Source: Numida meleagris (lineage: Eukaryota; Chordata; Aves; Galliformes; Numididae). From it: 64,000 nucleotides of DNA. The DNA lies in NCBI RefSeq assembly GCF_002078875.1, contig NC_034438.1, forward strand, positions 67,551,446 through 67,615,445, given 5' to 3'. The notes below the pieces were generated by a model. It did not search any database and was not told where the DNA came from. It saw only the letters and a list, made by a program, of their open reading frames with translations. Of the stretch, positions 24,417 through 36,352 are shown piece after piece. How positions within the stretch are numbered: the stretch's first letter is position 1; each line of letters opens with the position of its first letter. Both the position numbers and the translations under genes were made by a program.

Positions 24417-26985
24417 TTTTTTCTTTTCCATTTCTTTTTTCCTAGTTGCTTCTTTCCTTTCACCACTGAAACAGAGCTACACTTCAGCTGGAGTTGTCCC
24501 TTTGAAGCTGACTTCCACACAACTATTTATCTGAGTACTGAGTACTGCTAATTGTGCTTTCAACTGTCACATGTGAGACCTTTATTCATATGTGGGTCCA
24601 CTAGCAGTATACTTCTCAACTTGCTGTTACTAGATTGAGAGTAAGACAAGAGATAAACTAACTTCATTCTCACTCATTAGCTTGGATACTGTAAGGAGAG
24701 GAGGTAAAGTGGCATGATAGCTGCTAAAAGTTCAGTAAAAGTGAAATATCTGAGTAGTGTTTCTGATGTAAATGAATACCATATGTATGCAGTTTACCTA
24801 TTGCATGAAATAGATATTTCACTGCTTCACATTTGCTTTCTGACATGTATTTTAATGAGGAAGCTTGAAGCCCCCTTAGACATAAACACTCCAGAGAAAG
24901 GTGTTTACTTGAAAAGTGATGTAAAAAAAGTTTAAAAGACTGTGATATTACAGAACCACTGACTAAATGCAAAAGATGTGTACTGAAGAGTCCATAGATC
25001 TCACTACCTACTCATTTTCATTACTTGGAGACATCTTGCTGCACTAATATGACTAATACTAATAGGTCTGACCAAAGGATAACAGAAGCCTCATGTAACA
25101 TTATGTTACTAAGGAATTGAATAGACTGAGTCTAGAGCAATCCAAAGCATAGCAGCTTTCTTAAGTGTCCCTCTCATGTCCTTGCAATAGAAAAGTATAT
25201 CTTAAGAAATTAACCAAATGCACAATGTAAAACACAACTGAAAGATAAAGGGTATTTCCATTTAAATAACTCCTGAATTTTATCAGTCCTTCATACGTCC
25301 AGTGGTCTGAGTATCCTAAAAAGCAGCAGAGCCACCATGTCAGTTCTGTTTGCACCAGCACCTACATGATGGCAGGAAACACTCTACAGAAAGCCACAGG
25401 AGTGTGACACGAAAAGCATTAGGACAGTGACAAGGAATACGTGGGAAGAGAGAGAAAGAAAAGTACATGTGCTGTCCATGTTCACCTGTACTAATGTACA
25501 AACACCCTGCAGTCACTGAAGCCTACCTGGAGATACACAAGGTCCATCTCCACCTCAGTTCTTCAAATGCAAGGGGAACTGGAGCCCAAACTGTGAAATT
25601 CATCCAAATGTTAAGATCATGTGCAAGCAGATCTGCGACTTCAGTCTTCTACTCCTTACAACAGTCTTTTCTAATATTACTCAGAGTTGAGGAAGCCATA
25701 AAAATACACAGAGCTGTGAGTAGACAAGGGCAAATGAAATAATATTCCCTTCAGATGCAAGTGTACATAGGAAGAGGTTCTGAAGAAAAACTGTCTCATA
25801 ATTTCCAGGTTTGACTTAATTGAGTTTCCAAAATGTAATGTTAAGGGAAATTATTCTTAACTGCTCTTTCATCATTAGAAATGCATTCTGCATTTTTGGA
25901 AATAATAACTGTATGTCAGTCCGTATGAGAATCAGAGTGAAATGACTACAAGTAGTTAACTTCACATTTTATTTATTTGGGAGTGGGGGTAATGGAGATG
26001 TTGATGGGTCTACACCTCACACAGGCTGGAAAAATCTATATCATACCTGAGAGAGGGGGCAGTGGAGGCCTTTAGCTGTGGTTTCATTCCCCTGATCCCA
26101 GCTCAGATGCAAGCCAGAAGGAGCTCTTTAGCATCTCCAGATGTGATACCCAGGTATTACTCTGTGATGGGGAGCTCTTGTATTGCCAGTTTTGAAAAAT
26201 CCTGTGTTATAACACTGGCATTGATAGATTCTAAGGTGAATCTAGATCTAGTGTTATCAGAAAGAAATATTTAAAATCTTTTTATAAATAAAGAAAACGC
26301 CACAGTAGGACTTACTCCATCAGTTCTCTTCCACAATTTTAAGAACAGTTTAAATTTGACTAAAATAAGACACAATTTTTTAAAAATTACTATTAATATA
26401 TGTTTTGCCTGGTTGTATTCCCATTAAAAAATAAAGAAGATCTGAGCAAGAACACTGGGAGGAGGAAATACTTCAATCATACTTAACATTAAAGCACAGA
26501 GCTTCTTCCAAACAATCAAAGAACAAAAACTGCCATAAAAACAGCTGATGCAGGTGATGAGCAGAAGCATCCTTTATGGACAGCAGTCATGGTCCCATTA
26601 TGAGAAGCACACAGGTGGACTGGATTGGCTGTAGATGCCTGGCAACTTCATGGGAGCCACTTGTGACAATAATAGCAACAGCATCTGCAATTGTTTGCAA
26701 TTCAGAGCTTTTATTTCAAAAGACTCAGCTCCCGCTTTCTTGTTAAAAGGAAAGATCTATTTTACATACATACAGGACCTTTGGGGAAAAATCAGTTCGT
26801 TTCTTTTGCTGATTCTGTAATACTAATGAAGTAATACTCAGAGAAGATAAATATGCTAATATTTCAACTACCATAAGGAGCAGAAACAAAGGAAAAAATA
26901 ATTGCAAAATGAAAATCAAGTCAGTTTTTAGGTTAAAAGTTTTTATCTCCTAGGTTCTAAAGAAACACTACCAACAAAGCAGAGC
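24417..26985. other. Pyrimidine tract remainder, then unannotated sequence
   Basis: The first 13 bases continue the T/C tract. The rest holds no recognised gene or transposon. Confidence 0.5.
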
Positions 26986-27001
26986 AAAAAAAAAAAAAAA
27001 A
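26986..27001. repeat. Poly(A) run (A16)
   Basis: A simple homopolymer with no retrocopy signature. Confidence 0.9.
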
Positions 27002-28092
27002 TTATTTTAAAAATACTTGCAACTCTGCCTTCAAAGGGAGTTAAATTATGCTGCCATTAAACTTTAAGGAGTCTTCCCAGAAGGACTAGAACTGTAGTTC
27101 TCATAGCTGGAGTTTTGCCAAATCTTCATGTGATTAGAACATTAAAATGCTGGGGAAAATAGAAATCTGGGAGAAATGAAAAGCATTAAGCTGAATTCCT
27201 AAGGCATACTAAAAGGAATAAAGAAAGGATAAAAATGAACATTTATGGTTTGTATGCATGTATCTGAAATGAATAGTTACCAACAAAAGCCTTCATTTGT
27301 ACCCAAGAAAAAAATCTAATGAATGTGTATACTTGTATTTTTGAAGATGGGTTTGAGCAGCAAATCTGTATAAACTGATAAAATAAGCCATGGGGTTTTG
27401 TGCACTCTGAAAAAGACGCATAAAATTTAACGAAATTCTGTTTACTTGTGAAACAGACTTCAGGAATGCCTTAAACTCGTTTTCCAATTTAAGTTTTCAT
27501 TTCAGTCATATATATGAAGAGAATATAAGAAATTTCAAAGAAACATATCGTTACAAATGTACTATTTAAGGACTCATGTATATCATTCACATTTATGTTG
27601 GCATAGTCTATTAGGTAGAGCTAGGAAAGCTATACAGGCACGTATAACTAAGAAACAGGTATCCAGTCTCATTCATCCAGTGTACAATACCTCTGAAGCC
27701 AACAGCAATAACAGTGGGGAAGAAACTAGACCAGGATCTGGATGTGATAAAAACCCATAACTGGTCTAAAGATCAAGGAGAGTTCAGGAGGACTAACGGA
27801 ATCAAAGTTGCAGGAAAGAAGGACAACAAATATTTCCACATCTTTGCAGAAGAAATAAATCAATATTATAAAAACAACCCCTAAAACATCTGTAATATGA
27901 TAACTATATGTAGAATCTAGTTGTCACGGTTTTTAAATATATCCAATATCAAGAATATGCTCTGTACAGATTTATTTAGACAATTCATAACACCAACATA
28001 AGTTAACTTTTCTAGTTTGTTTTTTATTTTTTTGGTTTATCAGGTTGAGCATTACCTTCATTCTACAGATAAGGTATGGAGATAATAAAGGC
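27002..28092. other. Unannotated sequence
   Basis: No recognisable gene or repeat. Confidence 0.5.
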
Positions 28093-28365
28093 AGTGATTG
28101 AAAGGACAAGAGGCAGCAGTTCTAAACAGTAAGAAAGTTGATTTAAATTGCAGATATGGAAATTCTTCATGATGAGGGGGGTGAGGCCCTGGCACAGGCT
28201 GCCCGGAGAAGCTGTGGGATGCCTCATCCCTGGAGGTGTTCCAGGCCAGGTTGCATGGGGCCTTGGGCAGGGTGACCCAGTAGGTGGCAACCAGCCCATG
28301 GCAGGGTTGGAGCTGGATGGGCTTTAAGGTCCCTTCCAGCCTAAGGCATTCTACGACACTATGAT
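28093..28365 (+). mobile_element. CR1 LINE, 3' end fragment
   Basis: It begins in the C-terminal ORF2 region ('GGACAAGAGGCAGCAG' and onward). It continues through 'GGCACAGGCTGCCCGGAGAA' and 'CATCCCTGGAGGTGTTCCAG' to 'AAGGTCCCTTCCAGCC' and a degraded CTACGACACTATGAT terminus. The 3' end is complete, the copy is 5' truncated, and it is moderately diverged with no intact frame. Confidence 0.9.
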
Positions 28366-29139
28366 AAAACGTAGTATGGGTAGAAATAAAGCAAGCCCTG
28401 AAATTGCTTTAATCTGAAAACTTCAAATAAGTATGTTATTTAGCAACAGATAAATTGTGTAACTTGATTTTGTGTACTAGAATAAAAAAGTACGTATAAA
28501 TATATGAATAAACAACTGAAGTTTTTATAATTTTGAAGAAATATTATCTAGATGGAGCAGCCAGCTGCAGGTCTGCCCTGCTGTGCCCCTTGGCTTTTCA
28601 GTGTGGATTTGACTTAATTTTATGAGAAATATTCTGGAAAACAGGGTATTGTGCACTTCTTGGTAATACATTTGTATCTGAGAAAGGAACATCTGTTTTA
28701 TGTCAGCATCCTCCTTTTTCTGAGCATCACATTCAGAAAGAGTGTCACATGAAGAAGAGAGACTTAAAAAGACCAATGCTTTTTCATATGCTAAATATTA
28801 ATCCTATAGGTGTCCGAAAAAATTAAAAATCTAGCTAGGTATACCAGACTCTAACCATTCCACCCTGTCTAGAAGAAACCAAGTAGATTCACTCCAATTG
28901 TGCAATTGCTTTCAAGAATCATAAATATTTTTCAGAAGACTAACTCATTTCAGAAATGACTAACTGGGAGATGCAGGGTTCAACAAATACAAGCACAGGA
29001 AAATTTCTAAGCATACATTTTTGCTAAATGGAGTGTCCTTCATTTGTACTTGAAAGACAAACAGCGGCTACACTTTGAAACAAGTCCCTCCTTATGTTAA
29101 CAGAAGAATTCACCTTAACCGAACAGTTGTTTTTACATA
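28366..29139. other. Unannotated sequence
   Basis: No recognisable gene or repeat. Confidence 0.5.
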
Positions 29140-29686
29140 GGTCTCTCCAAAAGTAATGTCTCCTGTTTATTTTCATGGAAACTACAACAGATACGGAGAG
29201 CACAATAACACTGTTTGATTGAGCAGATTCTCAGCTACAAAACACTGTTTTTCAACATAATCATTGTCATTAGCTGTGCATTTTTGCCAGTGATGAACAA
29301 GGGCCTTCCTGCTGTGCTAATAACAATCTGCACTGGCAGAGGTGACCACTCTCATTGTCACCACTGCTGAAACAAATCATCTACTGCCTCACTGTGCTCA
29401 CAACCACTGGCTGGTGCCCATAAACATTCAGCAAGCATTGATGAATGTCAGTGGGTGCCATTTTTTCTGCTTGGAGGAAATCGATGATACGCTTTTGCTC
29501 CATACACAATTCCATGTCAGATGCCATTCAGTCAGACTGCCCCTCTGCTGCCATCTGTCATACAGCAACAACATGTAATGGAATACTGGTGTGAAGGTCC
29601 AACTGCTACTGCCATACCACCACCATCTGCCTCTGATGTCACAAGCCAACATCATAAAGTAGGAGGCATTACTTTTGGATCAGCCT
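29140..29686 (-). mobile_element. Non-autonomous mariner element, copy 2 (Galluhop/Mariner1_GG-like)
   Basis: A second copy of the element at 3885-4425, inserted in the opposite orientation. Its left end reads GGTCTCTCCAAAAGTAATGT, directly preceded by TA. Its right end, reverse-complemented, reads AGGCTGATCCAAAAGTAATG, followed by TA. On the minus strand a 40-codon remnant runs from ATG at 29501-29503 to TAG at 29381-29383. It includes DFLQAEKMAPTDIH and VSTVR, the N-terminal helix-turn-helix region of mariner transposases. As in copy 1 there is no catalytic domain. The remnant then runs into the same 3' terminal sequence. The element is a non-coding passenger. Confidence 0.87.
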
Positions 29687-32658
29687 TAGTAAATTATCGG
29701 GGAGAAAAACATACAAAAGATGCATGTTGCAAGGAGTTAAAACTTCCAGTGTAAATTACTGTTTAGCAAAAAAGCTAAGTAACAATCTCAATCCTTCACT
29801 GTACTGTTTTTATGTAAGTTGTTACAATTAACTTGCTCCTACATGTCTGTATCTCACAAAAAAGCAGTCGTTAGAGCACATGTAGCAAATGCTGGTGGGG
29901 TACAGTTCCATTTAGTTTTGTATAAACAGATAAGGAAATAATTTGGATGCTGTAAAGCATTTAGTGTTTCCAGAGGTTTGAAGAAATAGACAAGTATTTC
30001 AGCAGGCTGGGTTTTTTTGGCCTGCTGCATTCCACTCGTACTTCTCTATTCTCTAATAAAACCAAGCAGAAATGTGGAGAAACTTGTGCCATCGGCATCT
30101 TTTTTCCTCTTTTTGTATTTTTTCTTAATTTTTCCTGTGCTTTTTATACAGATTCTCACTGCCACTCCCTAGAGGAAGTTGTCAAGCTTCTGAGTGCTGC
30201 TGTAGAGGCAGAATATGCAACTTTGCTGCAGCAGTGCTTGCTTTGGTGTGTAAGACTATATAAACCATCATTTCTAACTTCTCTTTTGCAGAGTATATTA
30301 TAGTCTTCAGTAAACAATAAATTACAGCAGCTGGATTGCAGAGCAGTCTCTGAGCTAAGCCTCCTCCATGATTCCTGTGCAGTCATCCCGTTTTTAGGCA
30401 CCTGGTACAGAGTATTCTATGCTTGAGCTATACTTACTATTCTAGTGTTAGAAGAGTGGTAGGCCAGAAAGGGGCCAGAAGTAGAGAGAGGCTGATCAAA
30501 TGAAAAGAATAGATAAATGAGTTTTATGACTATATTTCACTGTAAAACTTGACCTCATGCAAGGTCAAGAAATTAACTAGTTGGGTCATGATGGCATAAG
30601 CCCAGATGAAATATTGAACTATGTAATGTCACTATTCCATTCATATCACACCCATGGCAACCTAGAAAACACTTACATGCATTTCTGAATTTCATCTCTG
30701 ACGACCAATACTGAACAGTTCTTCAATGCAGACCAACTCAGCAAACAAGGCTCCTTCACTCCTGCCTTCGTGGCACTACTGCTTTTGTACACAAACTTCT
30801 CTCAAGAGGATTCTGCTTTAATCCTATTAGAAGCATTATCACAGTACATTTTTATCAGATTCTCTCAATTTCATAATCAAAAGGTAAAGAAAACTTTCAG
30901 ATCAGTAAACTGATCAGTGTGAACTCTCCTGCTGAAACCTTTTGTTGCAGTGAATGCACATGAAATATTTAGAGTTTGCTAGAGCTTAGTAGGAAGGCTT
31001 TTATTCTGTCAAGAGGGAATGTAGCCAGGAGCTGCCTGCTGGCTATACACGCTGGGATGCTCTGTTTATTGTGGGCCATGGTTCCCTTTCCCCTGCACTT
31101 CTCACAAGCTGTCACATATCAGCCTCCTCCAGAAGTTCTCTGGTTGGTGCCTAGCAAAAGTGGAACCATAACTGTCTTTCATCTGGGCACTAGAGGCTGC
31201 TGGAAAGGGTTTTTTAAGATCCTGAGACATGTCATTCTGCATATGTCACAGGCATAGATGCAGGTCTGTTGCAAGTGAATAGGAGAGATAAGAGCAGTAA
31301 AAAAATAAATAAATGAGAAAGCCTGATGGTCCTGTGCAATTTCTCTCTTGTGTTGGCATTTCAGTTTAGTCTGCAACTTTTTTTTTTAAGCTGTCAGAGG
31401 AGATGTTGCGACACATCAGGAAAAATCCAATTACCTTTGTTTTCTATGCTTCCTCTGAACCAGGCTGGAGCAGTAAGGCGGCATTGTCATGCTCCTTCAG
31501 TGCACGAGCACAGCCAGCTGTAAGGTGTGGAGAAAATCATGGAAAGTAAGTGTGCAATTCCAGTCATTCGTAGAGTCAACTGGAAAAAGAATGAATTGTG
31601 AACAACGTGATTATATCCCTCCAAATCCTTCAACCTTTGTAGTGCACAGTGCAGGTCAGTAAAGAACAGAGTTGCCCAATGTATCCATAAGCATACAAAG
31701 AAGGGATTTTACCATGCACAGTTCAGTTCTCTTTGGTGAAAATGTCCCTAATTCACTTTTTGTAGAAATTTCATAAATAAAAAATATACAAATTATTTTA
31801 AGCAATAAAATTAGGAGCAACTTTTAAACTTTCATGCACATACAAGCTCATCTTGCAGTAAAATTCAACACTGAAAGCGCTCCCAATTTTGCATTGCAGA
31901 AGTGATCTGGTCAGAGAGAAGAAATAAAATAGCATGAAAATGCAGAATTCATGTTTTCTTCTAAAAATCCATATGCTTTCTAATATCTCCATCAGAAAAA
32001 AAAAGCATTTCCTGTAAAATTCTAGCATGCAGACACTTGAGAAATGCAAAATTAACCTTAGCTGGTTAACAATCTTTTCTTTTATTTGATTTTTCTGTGT
32101 AACTCCATTTCAAAGCTGTTCACTTCCTATGTCCTTTTTAAAGAAATTCATTCAAAATAGCTGACAGCATCTCCAAGACAGAACAACTTTAACATTGATT
32201 TAAGAACTCCTCTTCATATATTTCTAAGACAAGAAAATATATTTCTACTCTTGGCATTTGAATAGAGGACAAAATTGTTTTCATCAGTACCTGAACGAAT
32301 CTCACACAGAAGTCAAGATCATACAGTAGTCATCCATACATACAGAAGTTAGTTAATCCTAACATTAAAGCAAGTCTCACCTGAAAACCACTCAGAGATT
32401 TAGAATTAAAGCAAAACACCAACAAAAAGGCCCAGCACACAATGCAAGATCACTCCAATGTAGAATTGTCTGAAAGAGTTCAAACAAAAGGCTTTCTTGC
32501 CAGTAAGGAACATTTTGTTGAAATCACCTACAGATAAATTTGAATCTTGAAATAGTTTTCCAGCAGAAAAAATAATACTATGTTGTTTGAAAACTCAGGT
32601 TTAATTCCAGTACTCAGTATTTCATTAGTAATCCTAACACATCAGTGTTTCAAACTCT
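29687..32658. other. Unannotated sequence
   Basis: No recognised gene or transposon in 3 kb. Confidence 0.5.
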
Positions 32659-32677
32659 GTTTTTGTTTGTTTGTTTC
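32659..32677. repeat. Short (TTTG)n repeat
   Basis: A few TTTG units in a T-rich stretch. Minor. Confidence 0.7.
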
Positions 32678-35410
32678 ACAGAGACTCTACTACCTAATCA
32701 GCATACTATCTAACCAATGTATTCCTTTCCAATCTCTAGTTCTGCTGTCAATACACTGTGCATCATCCCATAGACTATTATAGCCACTCATATTCAGTAG
32801 GACCCAAGTGCACCACAGGAGATATAATCCGTCCGGACAGGAAGGCTTTCAAGGGGGAGTGCAGGTCTCTTTGCCAGTAAAAGAACAAATGGATAGCACT
32901 GTTATTTATTATTAAATTCCAAGTGGGTTCACTGAGATGCAGCTTCTTGACAGAAACCTGCACACATCACTCAAAAACACGCCACTTGATGAATATTGAA
33001 AATACTATGAAAATCCTAATTTTAAAACAATCATTACATTGTCATTTTTTTCAGCCAGCAGTGCTCTCCGATATGGAGCCGTATGAGGCATTCAAAGAAG
33101 CAAAGATCAAAACCATATGAAATTAAGACTTTTCTTTTCCGAATAGTGGATTTTTTTTCTAGTTGTAACAAAATGAAGCACATATTGAAGCATTTTGATT
33201 TTTTGTACCGAACACTCATTTCATTGGCCAACTTTAATCTTGTTAGCCAAGTAGTATTTCTCAAAATTGCTGGGACTCCCTTGAATATTTGCTCAAAAGA
33301 AGTTTCTGAGATTAGAGCTTTAATGAGTTTACACCATGAGAATAGCTGACAATGAAATGCCTAGAATATCCCTCAGACTTCAGTGAGATTAGCTGCTTTG
33401 GCAGTTGCAGAACTTTACTGCAGAAATACAGAGAAGCTTTCAGCTTGCTAGTAAGAATTTGCTTCAGAAACGGATGAAAATCCCTAAGCTGACCATGAGC
33501 TGGCTCCATCAGCTGACCCATGGTCAGAAATAATTCTTTAGATAGCAGGCTATTTATGCCCAGTTACGTTAGATAGATCTTTGTGTTCGAGCAGACCTGA
33601 GAGGAAGGGGAATTTTTGCCACTGCACAGATCAGCTTTTGATATTTCCCTTTCTCCACATCAAATTCTGGCAGAAAGAAGAGGATTAGCAGAAGAGGTTA
33701 AAGTTGCTGACAAACATCGATTGTTTGGAAGAATGGTTTCAGCCGACTCCCTCCATGGCCCCCATGCATTTTATCCACAGAAGTATTCTGTCAGAGCTGT
33801 CAGGCTTCCCCTGCCTTCCCAAGTAAATAGCCAGAATGATTTGTAGAAACTTGCTGAAACTCCTCAATTAGCGGTCCTACGTGTAAGGAAAGGTTCTTGA
33901 AAAATAGAAGGTTAAACTGATGGATCACTTGAACTGAAAACTGCAGGGTCAGATCCATCCCCAGCGCAGCTTCTCTCCTCAGCAGCAGATAAACTTGGCC
34001 CGGCAGTGCTCAGTATATTTATTATCAACGTGGGAATGTGGGCTAGGGGTTAAAGGCACAGTAGAAATAGCTGCTGACAGCCCTGATCTCAGTCAGAAAA
34101 GGGAAGGACCATACTCCCAAGTTTTTTTCACATAAACTTCTTCAACTAGGAGATTTGAAGAACAAATTTTTTCCACTATGGAAACAGGAAGTCAGTAGAT
34201 AACAATATAAGTAAATGCAGATGTAACTGAACACAGAGAAGGACAAGGTATGAAAACAAATGCTCCAAGCACTTAAGAGACAAAACTGTATTTTCTGAAC
34301 CTCCAGAGCACTGGACCTTGGCAGTGCAGTGAGAAGATGGAAGAGAAGTATCTCCTCCATGATAACAGGACCCACTTTTCTATGCACTTACCCTCCCTAG
34401 CTCAAGAGTACAAGTTAGATTAAGGATGGGGAGCTTCGGGACCATCCCCTGCCCCACTGAAAACTGAGAGCAGCCCTCACCCAAGTTTTCATACACTCTT
34501 CAAGGCTACAGCTGGGGAAGTAAGAATTACATTTTATAAAGAATATTGTTTTAAAGAAAGGAGCAGTACTGGAACAAATTTCCAGCCATCCCTATTTGAA
34601 GCTATCACTATTTCTTGAGCTGACTGGTACACTGCAGTACCTTCCCAGTGCATCAGGTCTGCCAGAAAGCAAATCAGAAGCAACACGAAATATCAGTGAG
34701 GAAATGACAAGAAAATGTTGTAGTTCTCTATAATCAGTGCTCTATCTGAATACTGTGTTCATCTTCATTACAGCATTTCATATTTATAACAAAGCTGCTT
34801 GTCATTCAAATGAATCCAACCAAGCTACATCCTTCATTTTAATTTGTCTTTGGTTCAGGTGAACAACAAAACATCCGTCTGAAGTCTGCTTATCTCTGAC
34901 AGTGGTTGGTAAATGCAAGAAAAAAAAGTTCATTCCAGAATGTTTCTCAAATCTCAGTGCTTAATGTAGCCTGACTTTTCTCTGAATGCAGTGTCATCTA
35001 TCTGTATAAACAGTAATGCATGACACAGCATGTGTGCTCCTTTTCATTCTCATTAGGATACCAAATACATTATCCTATGGTCTCCATGCTAAGTCAGTGA
35101 CATTCTGAAACCAAATTTTTATTCCCTTTTAGGAGGGAGGATGTCTGAGAACACACTGACCAATGCCAAACCAGAGCAGGAAGGTAATGCTCCTGTCCTT
35201 TTCTTGCCTTCTCTGCTGTCCAGTTTGCTGCCACTGTTTGTTTATTGAGATAGATAAATTGAATACTGAATTCCACCGCTCCACAATCAGCAAATCTCAC
35301 TAGCCTGAGTTTTAAAATCACAAGATCTTTTTACTGTGATATTTCAAAAGTCAAATATATTCAGTATAATGGCAGACAACTGGCCACGCACTAATTCACA
35401 TAGGGTAAAA
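32678..35410. other. Unannotated sequence
   Basis: No recognised gene or transposon in 2.7 kb. One exon-like open segment (33674-33822) is discussed in the findings, without firm support. Confidence 0.5.
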
Positions 35411-35560
35411 GAATCATGGAATCATAGAGTCATACAGTCATAGAATCATAGAATAGCTTGGGTTGGAAGGGATCTCAAAGATCACTCCGTTCCAGCCCGC
35501 CTGCCAAGGGCAGGAACTAAATTAGGATGGCCTTGAAATCTCAGAGTCCTTCACGTTGAG
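35411..35560 (-). mobile_element. CR1 LINE, 3' terminal stub
   Basis: It starts with several tandem AGAATCATAG-type units, more than the usual two, which are the reverse complement of the CR1 3' terminal repeat. 'GGGTTGGAAGGGATCTCAAA' and 'CCTGCCAAGGGCAGGA' follow. Beyond about 35510 the match weakens and appears to skip sequence ('GGATGGCCTTGAA'). It is a very short copy. Confidence 0.85.
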
Positions 35561-36299
35561 TTGCAGATGAGTTGCAAGTATTTATGTGGACTGAGGACCT
35601 AATGGAACAAATTTCATTCACATGAAGTGGAACAGCTGGCTCAGCAGTGTTCACATTCACCTGAAATTCTGAAGAAAAAATTTAAGTTACATTGATCGGA
35701 GGAAAAAAAGCAAAATAAAATCAGAGCATGAGAACTGAAAAATGCAACTAACAAGCATTCCTCTCTTTCCCTGTTCTGGTGTCAGTAGCGATGTTCCAAG
35801 CTGAAACCCATACTTCACTGAAGCAAACTTAACTGCTGCAGTGTCTTGAAGGGACGAGGTATGCACCCGTATAGTGTACGGAAACCCATGATACCTGCAG
35901 GAACAATGCTACCAAAAGAGAGGGACAGCCCAGAATGGGGATCTTCTACAGGCTCCTGGAGGAGCTGTAGTCCTGAGATTCATCCTGACCATCTTCACAC
36001 CTCCAAGCATCTGGGGAATAACAAATTTTAAACGTTTTCAAGGTTATGGAACACACAGATAATTCCACATAAAGAACTGGAATAACAGATTTCGAACAAT
36101 TTTATGATTTGCAAACAGCAGTGTTTGATGAATAACAGAAATGCTGCATTTACTGCAGGATCAGTCTACACTGATCGATAGTGTTTTCTTCTTAAAAGAA
36201 GCTTAAGGAGTTTTCTGAAAAACTTACTGCTTCAGTGCTCCATGCCCAATACTACACTGTTGCAATTTATGATACCATTCCTGTGGCTTAAATCTAACT
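35561..36299. other. Unannotated sequence
   Basis: No recognisable gene or repeat. Confidence 0.5.
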
Positions 36300-36352
36300 G
36301 GAAAAAAAAAGAAAAGAAAGAAAGAAAAAAAAGGGGGGGGGGGGAGGAGAAG
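36300..36352. repeat. Homopurine tract with G12 run
   Basis: Fifty-three bases contain only A and G. A GAAA-rich part passes into an uninterrupted run of twelve G at 36333-36344, then GGAG-type sequence. Such tracts are prone to replication slippage and to unusual DNA structure. No gene is associated. Confidence 0.95.

Noticed and set aside
24085..24534. Open frames crossing the assembly gap
   Set aside because: They are open only because undetermined bases contain no stop codons.
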